From assembly GCA_023265235.1 (NCBI GenBank), contig JAHFUF010000290.1, forward strand, positions 1 through 6,708: a stretch of DNA of 6,708 nt. Direction: 5' to 3'. A model generated the notes under the pieces. That model was not told the DNA's origin and did no database searches. It saw nothing but the letters and a program-made list of their open reading frames with translations. The position numbers were made by a program, and so were the translations under genes. Shown here one piece after another: positions 1 through 6,367 of the stretch. This DNA comes from Blastocatellia bacterium (GTDB taxonomy: Bacteria; Acidobacteriota; Blastocatellia; Chloracidobacteriales; JADJPF01). Positions within the stretch are counted from its first letter, which is position 1, and each line of letters begins with the position of its first letter.

Positions 1-801
1 ATCTTCATCTAAAAGCAGTATAACAACAGCTTCTAAGTCTGCTACTTCTACTGCATTTAATACGCCTTGATAAATTTCTTTTGTGTCAAGAGAGCGACTG
101 ATTAACTCTTGCATTCTATTAAGTAGAGCTAGTTCGCTATTAGTCAAGGCAAGTTGATAAAGAGTAGACTCCATTTCTTGTGCAATACGCTCATATTCTT
201 CTGGTGCACGATTAAGATTAAATGTAACTTTTTCTAAAACCCGTACTAAACAAGCTTCTCTTTGTAGAGGAGTAACTACTATTTTGTCTATTTCTGAAAA
301 GTTATTGATAAGTTTTTCTTGATCTATTTCTACTAGTTTACTAGTTAGCCAATGTAAACTATTTTTTATTATTTCACGATCATAAGAAACTATTACTGGG
401 ATTTCTGCTGCCTCTAGTTCAGCATTTGTTTTGACTAATACTAAATAGGCAATTTCTGGAGCATAAACAATAAAAAACCAGTCTGCAAGTAAAGGATGTT
501 CTTCTGATAAAAAAATCCCCCAGCTTTTTTCAGAAATTACTGGAAATTCATTATATAAAATAAAAGTTTTTTTCGCATTTTCTAAAGCTAAGTGGCATTT
601 ATTTAACAGAGTTTTTTTATCTGCACAATTTCCAGTTCCAAGAATTATAATGGGAGTTAATCCAAATTCTGGCACAATTTCTGAGAGTATTTCACAACTA
701 TTACCAAGAGTTTTCCCTGTGTAGTTGCGAAGTTGAATTCTATCTTGATATCGAGACAAAATAAAACTTGATAGAGATAGTGCCTCTTGCCCAGTACTCA
801 T
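1..801 (-). CDS. Sensor protein with DICT-like N-terminus and start of GAF domain (3' end outside window)
   Basis: The reading frame is open from the ATG (complement of 799-801) to the left edge, giving 267 codons without a stop; the C-terminal part is missing. The start is supported by GGGAG (complement of 808-812), 6 nt before the ATG, and by an in-frame TAA upstream at 871-873. Residues about 50-165 resemble a DICT sensory domain, with an aromatic/hydrophobic strand around 104-125 (PLLADWFFIVYAP) and a following VIVSYDREI segment. DICT is known from diguanylate cyclases and two-component proteins. Residues about 200-230 form a helical linker (EEYERIAQEME...NSELALLNRMQ). Residues from about 226 (LLNRMQELISRSLD...) read like the first helix and strand of a GAF domain. 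There is no signal peptide or membrane segment, so it is probably cytosolic. The output domain (kinase, GGDEF or other) lies beyond the window. The DICT call is by recall of the family pattern; the GAF start is more secure. Confidence 0.75.
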   Translation of the reverse strand, partial: MSTGQEALSLSSFILSRYQDRIQLRNYTGKTLGNSCEILSEIVPEFGLTPIIILGTGNCADKKTLLNKCHLALENAKKTFILYNEFPVISEKSWGIFLSEEHPLLADWFFIVYAPEIAYLVLVKTNAELEAAEIPVIVSYDREIIKNSLHWLTSKLVEIDQEKLINNFSEIDKIVVTPLQREACLVRVLEKVTFNLNRAPEEYERIAQEMESTLYQLALTNSELALLNRMQELISRSLDTKEIYQGVLNAVEVADLEAVVILLLDED

Positions 802-867
802 TACTGTCTCCCGAAAAATTTTGCTAAGCTTAGTTACTATTACTACTCGTAAAAACAGACATATGCA

Positions 868-896
868 ATATTAAGGACTTACCTAGGAAGTTTCAA
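868..896 (-). promoter_or_regulatory. Sigma70-type promoter of the leftward sensor gene
   Basis: On the minus strand there is a -35 TTGAAA (complement of 891-896), a 17-nt spacer and a -10 TAATAT (complement of 868-873). That is 5/6 and 4/6 matches to consensus at ideal spacing. The predicted start is near 861, giving a leader of about 60 nt before the ATG at 801. This is the best-looking promoter in the divergent region. Confidence 0.55.
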
Positions 897-917
897 GCCG
901 ATCAAGCTTTCTTAATC

Positions 918-962
918 AAAAATAGACTATCCCTTGGGATCCTCTTGGGAGACTCTATTTTT
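918..962. terminator. Terminator-like hairpin, potentially bidirectional
   Basis: The arms 918-933 (AAAAATAGACTATCCC) and 947-962 pair over 16 positions with two mismatches around a 13-nt loop. On the plus strand the 3' arm runs into T6 and then CTT; on the minus strand it ends in T5. It therefore has intrinsic-terminator form in both directions. It lies between two divergently transcribed genes and upstream of both promoters, so it does not end either recognised gene. It may insulate the promoters from each other, end a small unannotated RNA, or be a relic of an insertion. Confidence 0.5.
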
Positions 963-989
963 TCTTAAGCCCCCAGCCCTAAATGATTG

Positions 990-1023
990 GGCTATTACCA
1001 GATAGTGGCATCTGAAAATAGCC
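990..1023. other. Nested perfect hairpin / cruciform in the divergent intergenic region
   Basis: The outer stem is GGCTATT (990-996) with AATAGCC (1017-1023), 7 bp perfect. The inner stem is CAGAT (999-1003) with ATCTG (1010-1014), 5 bp perfect, around the loop AGTGGC. The stems are separated by a symmetric 2x2 internal loop (AC/AA). A small hairpin AGCCC/GGGCT lies just upstream (975-993) and partly competes with the outer stem. No T-tract follows, so it is not a standard terminator. It could be a folded leader, a DNA-binding site or a small mobile repeat. Confidence 0.4.
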
Positions 1024-1177
1024 TATAGATAAATCAATGAACATTATTTACGCTCATATTAAAATTTTTATTCTATTGATAGTAAAACTATTAACCCTAA
1101 ATTCTCCCCTATATTTCACCTAGTCGTAATTCATTAAAACTTATTAAAACTATTAGAAAAACCTTTATAGTTTCAGC

Positions 1178-1183
1178 TATAAT
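1178..1183 (+). promoter_or_regulatory. Candidate -10 box (TATAAT) for the hybrid kinase gene
   Basis: There is a perfect TATAAT at 1178-1183, but the -35 region is poor: the best candidate is TTAGAA at 1153-1158 with a 19-nt spacer. The start would be near 1190, with a leader of about 100 nt. An alternative is TGT-CATAAT at 1238-1246, an extended -10 form that would leave a leader of about 36 nt. Neither has a convincing -35, so an activator may be needed or another sigma factor used. Confidence 0.35.
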
Positions 1184-1200
1184 CTTCGTTTCACCTAATT

Positions 1201-1217
1201 ATGTTTTATCAAAACAT
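1201..1217. promoter_or_regulatory. Operator-like dyad ATGTTTT-ATC-AAAACAT
   Basis: A perfect 7-bp inverted repeat with a 3-nt centre lies at about +11 to +27 relative to the start predicted from the 1178 TATAAT box, and 71 bp before the kinase ATG. Position and symmetry suit a dimeric repressor site. AT-rich dyads also occur by chance. Confidence 0.3.
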
Positions 1218-1288
1218 TAATTTTATTAAAACTGTAATGTCATAATATTTTAAGACAACAAAGTAGTTAGCTAGTAAATGAGGACTAA

Positions 1289-4063
1289 ATGTCTATTAAT
1301 CCAACAATTAACCAAAATGATGAAATAAAACAACCTCAAAGGCTTTTAGTAGATTCTGAGCGTTTTGCACAAGAGACTATTAATGCCTTAACTGCCCATA
1401 TAGCAGTCCTTGATGAAAAAGGTGTTATTTTAACGGTTAATGAAGCTTGGCAAAAGTTTGCACTAGATAATGAAGAAACCCCAGAAAAATTTGGAGTAGG
1501 AAGTAATTATTTATCAGTATGGAGAAATACTAGCAAAACTACTGACAATCTACGCGGTGAACTCTTAACAAGAGGGATTGAGAGTGTAATTAAAGGTGAG
1601 CTTCCTGTTTATGAAATGCTCTATCCTAGTTATTGTGGTAAAGAAAAAAATTGGTTTAACTTGCGAATTTCTCGTTTTAGCGGACAAATACCTATAAGAG
1701 TGGTTGTAGCTCGTGAAAATGTTACTCAACAGATATTAGCGACAGAAAAGCAAGCCTTTTTAGCTTCAATAGTAACCTCTTCAAAAGATGCCATTATGAG
1801 CCAAACCACTGATGGTATTATTACAAGCTGGAACAAAGGAGCAGAAAACCTCTTTGGTTATACCCCAGAAGAGGCTATTGGGCAATCTAGTAGAATTTTA
1901 CTTCCTGATAGCAATAAACCAGAAATAGACCTAAGTAAGGTTAAGAGCGCGATTACCTATGAATGTTACCGTAAAACCAAAGATAATCGTTTAATTCCTT
2001 TGTCGCTTACTCTTTCACCTATTTATAGTTTATCTGGAAATATAATTAGTTTTTCTAAAGTTGCACGCGATATTTCTGAGCATAAAAATCAAATTATCCA
2101 ACTAGAGCAAATTCAAGAACAATTAAGTAAAGCCAAAGAAATAGCAGAAAATGCAAGTCATGCTAAAGGTGAATTTTTGGCTAATATGAGCCATGAAATC
2201 CGCACCCCTATGAATGCTGTTATTGGGCTAACAGACCTTTTATCAGAAACACAGCTTTCTCAGGAACAACGGTTTTATTTAAATAATTTAAGCTCTTCTG
2301 CAAATATGCTATTAGAAATTATTAATGACATTTTAGATTTTTCCAAAATTGAAGCAGGCAAAATGCGCTTGCAAGAAGCTCCTTTTGAATTACGTAGCTT
2401 CCAAGGAGATATACTTAAAGCCTTGGCTGAACGTGCGCATAAAAAAGGCTTAGACCTAATTAATATAGTTGACCCTAATTTACCTGATAAATTAATTGCC
2501 GTACCTATTCGCCTACAACAAGTCATTGTTAATTTAGTAAGTAATGCAATTAAATTTACAGATCAAGGAAGTGTGACAGTCTCAGTTACATCTTGGCAAC
2601 AAGTAACGGTATCAATGCTTAAGGCTGAACATATATTTTATCTACATTTCTCTATAGAAGACACAGGAATTGGTATTGCTGAAGACAAACAACAGCTTAT
2701 TTTTGCTCCTTTTGAACAAGCTGATTCTTCTAATACAAGACGCTATGGAGGAACAGGTTTAGGTCTAGCCATTTCTCATAGGCTAGTAAAGCTAATGCAA
2801 GGAAAAATCTGGCTAGAAAGCCTACCTAATCATGGCAGCACTTTTCATTTTATTGTACCTTGTAAAGTCGTAGAAAAAGGGGTTTCCTATTCTTTTCCTA
2901 CAAATAACTTACAGAAAAGACCTGTTTTTATTGTTACAAAAAACCTTGCACATGGAGAATTTTTATCTGCTTTGTTTAAACAATGGGAAACGCCTCACTT
3001 TTTAGCCTCAGACCTAGAAACTGCAGTTAATCTTAAACTAAGTAAAACCCAAACTAATATCTTGTTATTAGATAATCAAATAGCAGATGTTTCTGATATT
3101 TCTTTAATTAACAAAGCAAAAGAAGTTTTTCTTTCACAAAACATAATATTAATGGCACCCTTTACACATTGGAAAAATGCCTTTAGATACAAACCTTTAG
3201 GAATAAATAAGCTCTTAGGTAAGCCCTTTAAGGAAGAAGAGCTTTTAGACAAACTTCAGCAATTTGCCACTATACAGATGGTTTCTCTAAAGCTACCCGA
3301 AGATCAAATAAAACCTCTTAATATACTGCTTACAGAAGATGATGAAATGAATCAAATGGTTTTTGTTAGGCAATTAACCAAAAAAGGTCATAGAGTAAAG
3401 CTTGCCAATAATGGGTTAGAAGCACTAAAAGCAATTCAAGAAGAAGAGTTTGACTTAATCTTAATGGACTTGCAAATGCCAGTAATGGATGGGCTAGAAG
3501 CAACAGAAAACATTCGTAAACTTGAAAAAAATACTGGTGTTCACATACCTATTATTATGCTTACAGCTTCAGTAAGAAAAGAAGATGAGGAAAAAGGTTT
3601 TGCTGTAGGAGTAGATGCTTATTTAAATAAACCTCTTAATATAGAACTACTAACAAAAACTATACAAAAAATAATACTACAAAATGCTGAACCCTTGACT
3701 AAAACAATCACTACACGAATTAATCTACCAATTATAGATATAGAAGAACTTAAAGAAATATATGGAGAGGATAGAGAAATAATGAGTGTTGCAGTAAATG
3801 GTTTTCTTAATAATATTCCTAGGTTTCTTTCAGAAATTGTTTCATCAATTACTAAACAAGATAAAACACTGCTAGTTTTTACTACACATAAACTAAAAAA
3901 TATATGTTTACAGCTTGCAGCAAAAGAACTAACAAATGTAATAAAAGACCTAGAAAACCTAGCTCATAAATCTGCTTTTAACGACGCTAAAGCATTGTTT
4001 CCAAAACTTGAAACAACAGTAGAAAAGACTAAACAAGAAGTTAAAAATTTAAACCTAGTTTAA
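1289..4063 (+). CDS. Soluble hybrid sensor histidine kinase: PAS-PAS-HisKA-HATPase-REC-REC-HPt (924 aa)
   Basis: GAGGA at 1280-1284, 4 nt before the ATG, supports the start. Residues 30-148 are a PAS-like domain (VLDEKGVILTVNEAW) and 155-266 a second PAS (DGIITSWNKGAENLFGYT), followed by a helical linker at 264-292. The HisKA H-box has phosphoacceptor His302 (SHEIRTPMN). The ATPase domain shows the N-box (N415, N419), DTGIGI (458-463), FAPFEQ (472-477) and GGTGLGL (487-493). Residues 545-660 form a receiver-like domain with Asp595 and Lys645 but without the acidic pair (VTKN replaces it), so it is probably inactive. Residues 678-795 are a complete receiver: E683/D684, acceptor D727 (LMDLQMPVMDG), T759, K781. 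Residues 815-915 are an HPt domain with His867 (THKLKN; the usual Gly after HxLK is Asn). There are no membrane segments, so it senses in the cytosol. The inferred relay is H302 to D727 to H867 to an unlinked regulator. Ligand and output are unknown. It is divergent from the sensor gene at 1-801. Confidence 0.95.
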   Translation: MSINPTINQNDEIKQPQRLLVDSERFAQETINALTAHIAVLDEKGVILTVNEAWQKFALDNEETPEKFGVGSNYLSVWRNTSKTTDNLRGELLTRGIESVIKGELPVYEMLYPSYCGKEKNWFNLRISRFSGQIPIRVVVARENVTQQILATEKQAFLASIVTSSKDAIMSQTTDGIITSWNKGAENLFGYTPEEAIGQSSRILLPDSNKPEIDLSKVKSAITYECYRKTKDNRLIPLSLTLSPIYSLSGNIISFSKVARDISEHKNQIIQLEQIQEQLSKAKEIAENASHAKGEFLANMSHEIRTPMNAVIGLTDLLSETQLSQEQRFYLNNLSSSANMLLEIINDILDFSKIEAGKMRLQEAPFELRSFQGDILKALAERAHKKGLDLINIVDPNLPDKLIAVPIRLQQVIVNLVSNAIKFTDQGSVTVSVTSWQQVTVSMLKAEHIFYLHFSIEDTGIGIAEDKQQLIFAPFEQADSSNTRRYGGTGLGLAISHRLVKLMQGKIWLESLPNHGSTFHFIVPCKVVEKGVSYSFPTNNLQKRPVFIVTKNLAHGEFLSALFKQWETPHFLASDLETAVNLKLSKTQTNILLLDNQIADVSDISLINKAKEVFLSQNIILMAPFTHWKNAFRYKPLGINKLLGKPFKEEELLDKLQQFATIQMVSLKLPEDQIKPLNILLTEDDEMNQMVFVRQLTKKGHRVKLANNGLEALKAIQEEEFDLILMDLQMPVMDGLEATENIRKLEKNTGVHIPIIMLTASVRKEDEEKGFAVGVDAYLNKPLNIELLTKTIQKIILQNAEPLTKTITTRINLPIIDIEELKEIYGEDREIMSVAVNGFLNNIPRFLSEIVSSITKQDKTLLVFTTHKLKNICLQLAAKELTNVIKDLENLAHKSAFNDAKALFPKLETTVEKTKQEVKNLNLV

Positions 4064-4103
4064 TTACCTTATTGCTTTAGTGCTGACTTTAAGCCTAATC
4101 CAA

Positions 4104-4129
4104 CGATTTTGGCTAGGAACCCAAAAACG
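4104..4129 (+). terminator. Weak hairpin after the kinase gene
   Basis: TTTTGG (4107-4112) pairs with CCAAAA (4121-4126) around an 8-nt loop. The stem extends through one A-A mismatch to CG (4104-4105) with CG (4128-4129). It lies 41 nt after the kinase stop and has no T-tract, so it could be an mRNA 3'-end stem but is not a convincing intrinsic terminator. Confidence 0.25.
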
Positions 4130-4221
4130 CTGTGTTTGTAGGTTTGGTATAAAGCGTCATTTAGTACGATTATTAGCATGAGAAACCCTATTACCTGACC
4201 GTTCCTAAAGCGTGCCGCAAG

Positions 4222-4281
4222 CTACCGCCTTTCAAGGCGTGTAGATAGGCGAGTTTCTCGAAAGCTAAAAGCGGCTTTAGC
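4222..4281. repeat. Left-end subterminal hairpin cluster of the IS element
   Basis: Three consecutive hairpins are present. First, 4222-4244: foot CTAC/GTAG, upper stem CGCCT/AGGCG, loop TTCA, with one extrahelical T (4240) on the 3' side between foot and upper stem. Second, 4250-4260: CGAG-TTT-CTCG. Third, 4264-4281: GCTAAA/TTTAGC with loop AGCGGC. The first has the same plan as the hairpin recognised by TnpA of IS608 (4-bp foot, 5-bp upper stem, extrahelical T), so it is the likely TnpA-binding site at the left end. Confidence 0.6.
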
Positions 4282-4294
4282 CATAAATTTTTAA

Positions 4295-4323
4295 TTGTGT
4301 TAATTGTCGATAAAGTATATAAT
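4295..4323 (+). promoter_or_regulatory. tnpA promoter inside the IS left end
   Basis: There is a perfect -10 TATAAT at 4318-4323, a 17-nt spacer and a -35 TTGTGT at 4295-4300 (TTG kept, the rest weak). The -35 lies in a tandem pair of TTAATTGT (4291-4298 and 4301-4308). The predicted start is near 4330, one or two bases from the tnpA ATG at 4332, so the transcript would have almost no leader. No Shine-Dalgarno sequence precedes that ATG, which agrees. Confidence 0.55.
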
Positions 4324-4331
4324 ATCAACAA

Positions 4332-4721
4332 ATGCAATATCAAAGAGATGAACATAGAATACACTTAATAGTATATCATCTAATATGGTGTCCCAAGAGG
4401 CGTAAAGCAATACTGGGTGGGGCTATAGCCCAAGACTGCGAAAGAATAATAAGGGAAAAATGCCAAGAGAAAAAATGGGAAATATTGGAATTAGCCTTAC
4501 AGTTAGACCACATACATCTATTTGTAAGAGTAGACCCTTCAACAAGCGCGGCAGAAGTAGTAAAAGAGTGTAAAGGAATAACCTCATACCATTTAAGAAA
4601 GAAATACGAAGTATTAAGACGACTGCCTTCGTTATGGAATAGAGCATATTTTGCATCAACAGCAGGAAATGTATCTGCAACAACAATAGCAAAATATGTA
4701 GAGGCACAAAAAGGTAAGTAA
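4332..4721 (+). CDS. tnpA: IS200/IS605 TnpA, Y1 HUH single-strand transposase (129 aa)
   Basis: TnpA of this family excises and inserts the element as single-stranded circles, using one catalytic tyrosine and an HUH metal site, and acts as a dimer that recognises subterminal hairpins. Visible hallmarks are the N-terminal strand HLIVYHLIWCPKRRKAIL (11-28), the HUH motif DHIHLFV with His60 and His62, the VKECKGITSYHLRKKY helix (77-92), LWNRAYFASTAGNVS (101-115), and Tyr122 in TIAKYVEAQ as the likely nucleophile. The length is close to the usual 130-155 residues and all catalytic residues are present, so it is probably active. There is no ribosome-binding site; a promoter ends just upstream and suggests leaderless translation. 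The TAA stop is followed 6 nt later by tnpB in the same reading frame. Confidence 0.95.
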   Translation: MQYQRDEHRIHLIVYHLIWCPKRRKAILGGAIAQDCERIIREKCQEKKWEILELALQLDHIHLFVRVDPSTSAAEVVKECKGITSYHLRKKYEVLRRLPSLWNRAYFASTAGNVSATTIAKYVEAQKGK

Positions 4722-4727
4722 CTAACA

Positions 4728-6197
4728 ATGCCAGCAACAAAAACGATAATAGAACAACTAGAAAGTAAAAGAGTAGAAGCAGCAAAAGCAACTAAAGAGT
4801 TGTATAATGAGGCAATAAAGTTCTATTTTGAGTTGCTACAAGGCCATCAAAGTTTATTAGAATTAAGCACTAAGAAACTGCTTACAGAATTAGAAAGGCT
4901 TACAGTAGAAACCTTAGCAAACCCACAACCAGCATTTGCATTGCCGTGGAATTTGCCAGCAATGTTTCGACGAGCAGCAATAAATAGTGCAATAGGACAA
5001 GCACGTTCTTTTCATTCAAACTTAGAGCGTTGGCATAAAAAGAAAGATAAAGCACAACTTCGAAAGAAAAAGTTTAACGAGCGACCACCGCAACCGCCAA
5101 AAGAATTTCATCAAAACCCAGTTTATTACCAAGGAATGTACAGAATAGTTAATGAGAAAGAAGTGTACTTAAAGCTCTATACTGGACAAGCTTGGATATG
5201 GGTAAAATATCGTATGTCAGGACGTTCTTTTCCCCAAAGTTGGGAGCAAGCAAGCCCTAAACTAGTAGTAAAAGGTAAAAAGCTATTTCTTCACATTTGT
5301 TTTGAGAAAAAAATAAAAGTTGCTCCAATAAAACAACAAGTAAGTAAGGATACTAGCAATGAACTAGTAATATGCTCAGTAGACTTAAACATCAACAATA
5401 ATTTAGCAGTATGTCGCATACTAAAAGCCGACGGTACCGTTTTGGCCTCTCGCTTCATAGGGGGAGGAAAAGCCAGTTCTGGCCGTAGGAAGCGTGCTTT
5501 AGGTAGAGTGGCAAAGAAAAGGAGAAAAACAGGTAATTTACGTCCATACGAGCAAGATAATAAGAAGTTATGGGAATATATAAACAACTTAGACAAATAT
5601 GAAGCACATCGTGTTAGTCGTAGAATAGTAGAATTTGCCTTTGAATATAGAGCTAGAATAATAGTATTTGAGCATTTAGGAAACTTTAAACCACAAAAAG
5701 GCAAATATTCGCGCCGTGGAAATGAGAAACGCTCCTATTGGCTAAGAGGAAAAATATATCACTTTACCCAGTACAAAGCTTATGAATTAGGCATTTTAAC
5801 CAGTAGAGTTAGTCCAAAAAATACAAGCCGCTTGTGTGCTTATTGCCAAAAAGTTGTAGCACGTCATAATAGAAACCAAAAACCTAAAGAATATCGTCCA
5901 GGTGCACCAATGTTTACTTGTCCAAATGGTCATCGTGGAAATGCAGACTTAAATGCTTCTAATAACATAGGTTTACGTTTATTTGCTCGTTTTAATAAAC
6001 AAGTTTCGCTCAAAAAGCCTATTTTGAAAAAAGTAGGTGTTTCTCTTCTCTATAACGCCGAAGGGCAGGACAAGAGAGACGGGCAAGTGGCACCGCCCGA
6101 GCTAGCCGTAGTCCATTACGAAAACAATGTGGTCGCTCTCACGGGGCAAGGACTGCCGTTTTCGTCTACACCGGCTCACTTAAAGAATTTCTCTTAA
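4728..6197 (+). CDS. tnpB: TnpB, IS605-type RNA-guided RuvC nuclease (489 aa)
   Basis: TnpB proteins are ancestors of Cas12. They bind a guide RNA made from the element's 3' end and cut matching DNA next to a target-adjacent motif, which favours retention of the element. Residues 1-215 hold the divergent N-terminal recognition part (NLPAMFRRAAINSAIGQARSF at 75-95). The RuvC residues are intact: Asp219 in SVDLNINNN, Glu315 in IVFEHLGNF, Asp407 in NADLNASNN. The zinc finger is CAYC (Cys370, Cys373) then CPNGH (Cys398, His402), one residue short of the common CxxC second half. Residues about 420-489 form a low-complexity tail whose DNA is unusually GC-rich and overlaps the presumed guide RNA. 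The protein is longer than the typical 350-420 residues but, from memory, similar to a TnpB subgroup of about 480-500 residues common in cyanobacteria. Only a weak AAGG lies 13 nt upstream of the ATG, so translation probably depends on coupling to tnpA. Confidence 0.95.
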   Translation: MPATKTIIEQLESKRVEAAKATKELYNEAIKFYFELLQGHQSLLELSTKKLLTELERLTVETLANPQPAFALPWNLPAMFRRAAINSAIGQARSFHSNLERWHKKKDKAQLRKKKFNERPPQPPKEFHQNPVYYQGMYRIVNEKEVYLKLYTGQAWIWVKYRMSGRSFPQSWEQASPKLVVKGKKLFLHICFEKKIKVAPIKQQVSKDTSNELVICSVDLNINNNLAVCRILKADGTVLASRFIGGGKASSGRRKRALGRVAKKRRKTGNLRPYEQDNKKLWEYINNLDKYEAHRVSRRIVEFAFEYRARIIVFEHLGNFKPQKGKYSRRGNEKRSYWLRGKIYHFTQYKAYELGILTSRVSPKNTSRLCAYCQKVVARHNRNQKPKEYRPGAPMFTCPNGHRGNADLNASNNIGLRLFARFNKQVSLKKPILKKVGVSLLYNAEGQDKRDGQVAPPELAVVHYENNVVALTGQGLPFSSTPAHLKNFS

Positions 6198-6228
6198 TCG
6201 CAGGAAGTCTCGGCTTCGCCCAAAGAAG

Positions 6229-6252
6229 CCGCTGCGCAGAGAGCGCATGCGG
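6229..6252. repeat. Hairpin with extrahelical T, left-end-like geometry
   Basis: The foot is CCGC (6229-6232) with GCGG (6249-6252); the upper stem is TGCGC (6233-6237) with GCGCA (6243-6247); the loop is AGAGA, and there is a single unpaired T at 6248 on the 3' side. The plan matches the left-end hairpin at 4222-4244 although the stem sequences differ. It is either a right-end TnpA site or a guide-RNA stem. It competes with the adjacent stem 6211-6231 for three bases. Confidence 0.45.
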
Positions 6253-6337
6253 AGTGTCACCCTGTAGAATTTCAATGGGAGCCAAACCTTTGCGATGGCC
6301 ACGTAAAAAAGGGCAATGGTTATGGAAGAAAGCAACT

Positions 6338-6367
6338 GAATCTCCACCTACTAAAGTAGGTGGGTTC
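6338..6367. repeat. Candidate right-end hairpin of the IS element
   Basis: CCACCTAC (6344-6351) pairs perfectly with GTAGGTGG (6356-6363) around the loop TAAA. GAAT (6338-6341) lies just 5' and TTC (6365-6367) just 3', so GAA and TTC can also pair. A GAAT tetranucleotide next to the right-end hairpin is, from memory, the guide motif of IS608, and comparable hairpins close many IS605 right ends and guide-RNA scaffolds. Confidence 0.5.

Larger units (their letters stand above)
1114..1233 (+). repeat. Short repeated boxes upstream of the hybrid kinase (TTTCACCTA x2, ATTAAAACT x3)
   Basis: TTTCACCTA occurs at 1114-1122 and 1189-1197. ATTAAAACT occurs at 1133-1141, 1143-1151 and 1225-1233, the first two exactly 10 bp (one helical turn) apart. 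The order box A then box B is kept in both halves, so the region looks like a decayed duplication of a control segment or a set of binding sites. In DNA this AT-rich the ATTAAAACT copies may partly be chance; the 9-base TTTCACCTA pair is less likely to be. Confidence 0.35.

Noticed and set aside
1278..1328. Short frame starting at ATG 1278 that overlaps the kinase start (16 codons to TAA)
   Set aside because: The GAGGA site for the kinase lies inside its first codons and nothing suitable precedes its own ATG; no known leader-peptide features.
2275..2526. Minus-strand open frame of 83 codons
   Set aside because: Antisense to the HisKA/HATPase part of the kinase; no independent signals.
4064..4194. 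Possible gene or RNA between the kinase and the IS element
   Set aside because: No frame or RNA family is recognisable; only a weak hairpin at 4104-4129 without a T-tract.
4423..4791. Minus-strand open frame of 122 codons, Leu-rich, looks like a membrane protein
   Set aside because: Shadow of tnpA/tnpB: the Leu runs come from antisense reading of Lys/Glu/Ala/Thr-rich codons.
5291..5704. Minus-strand open frame of 137 codons
   Set aside because: Lies entirely within tnpB antisense, with no motif of its own.
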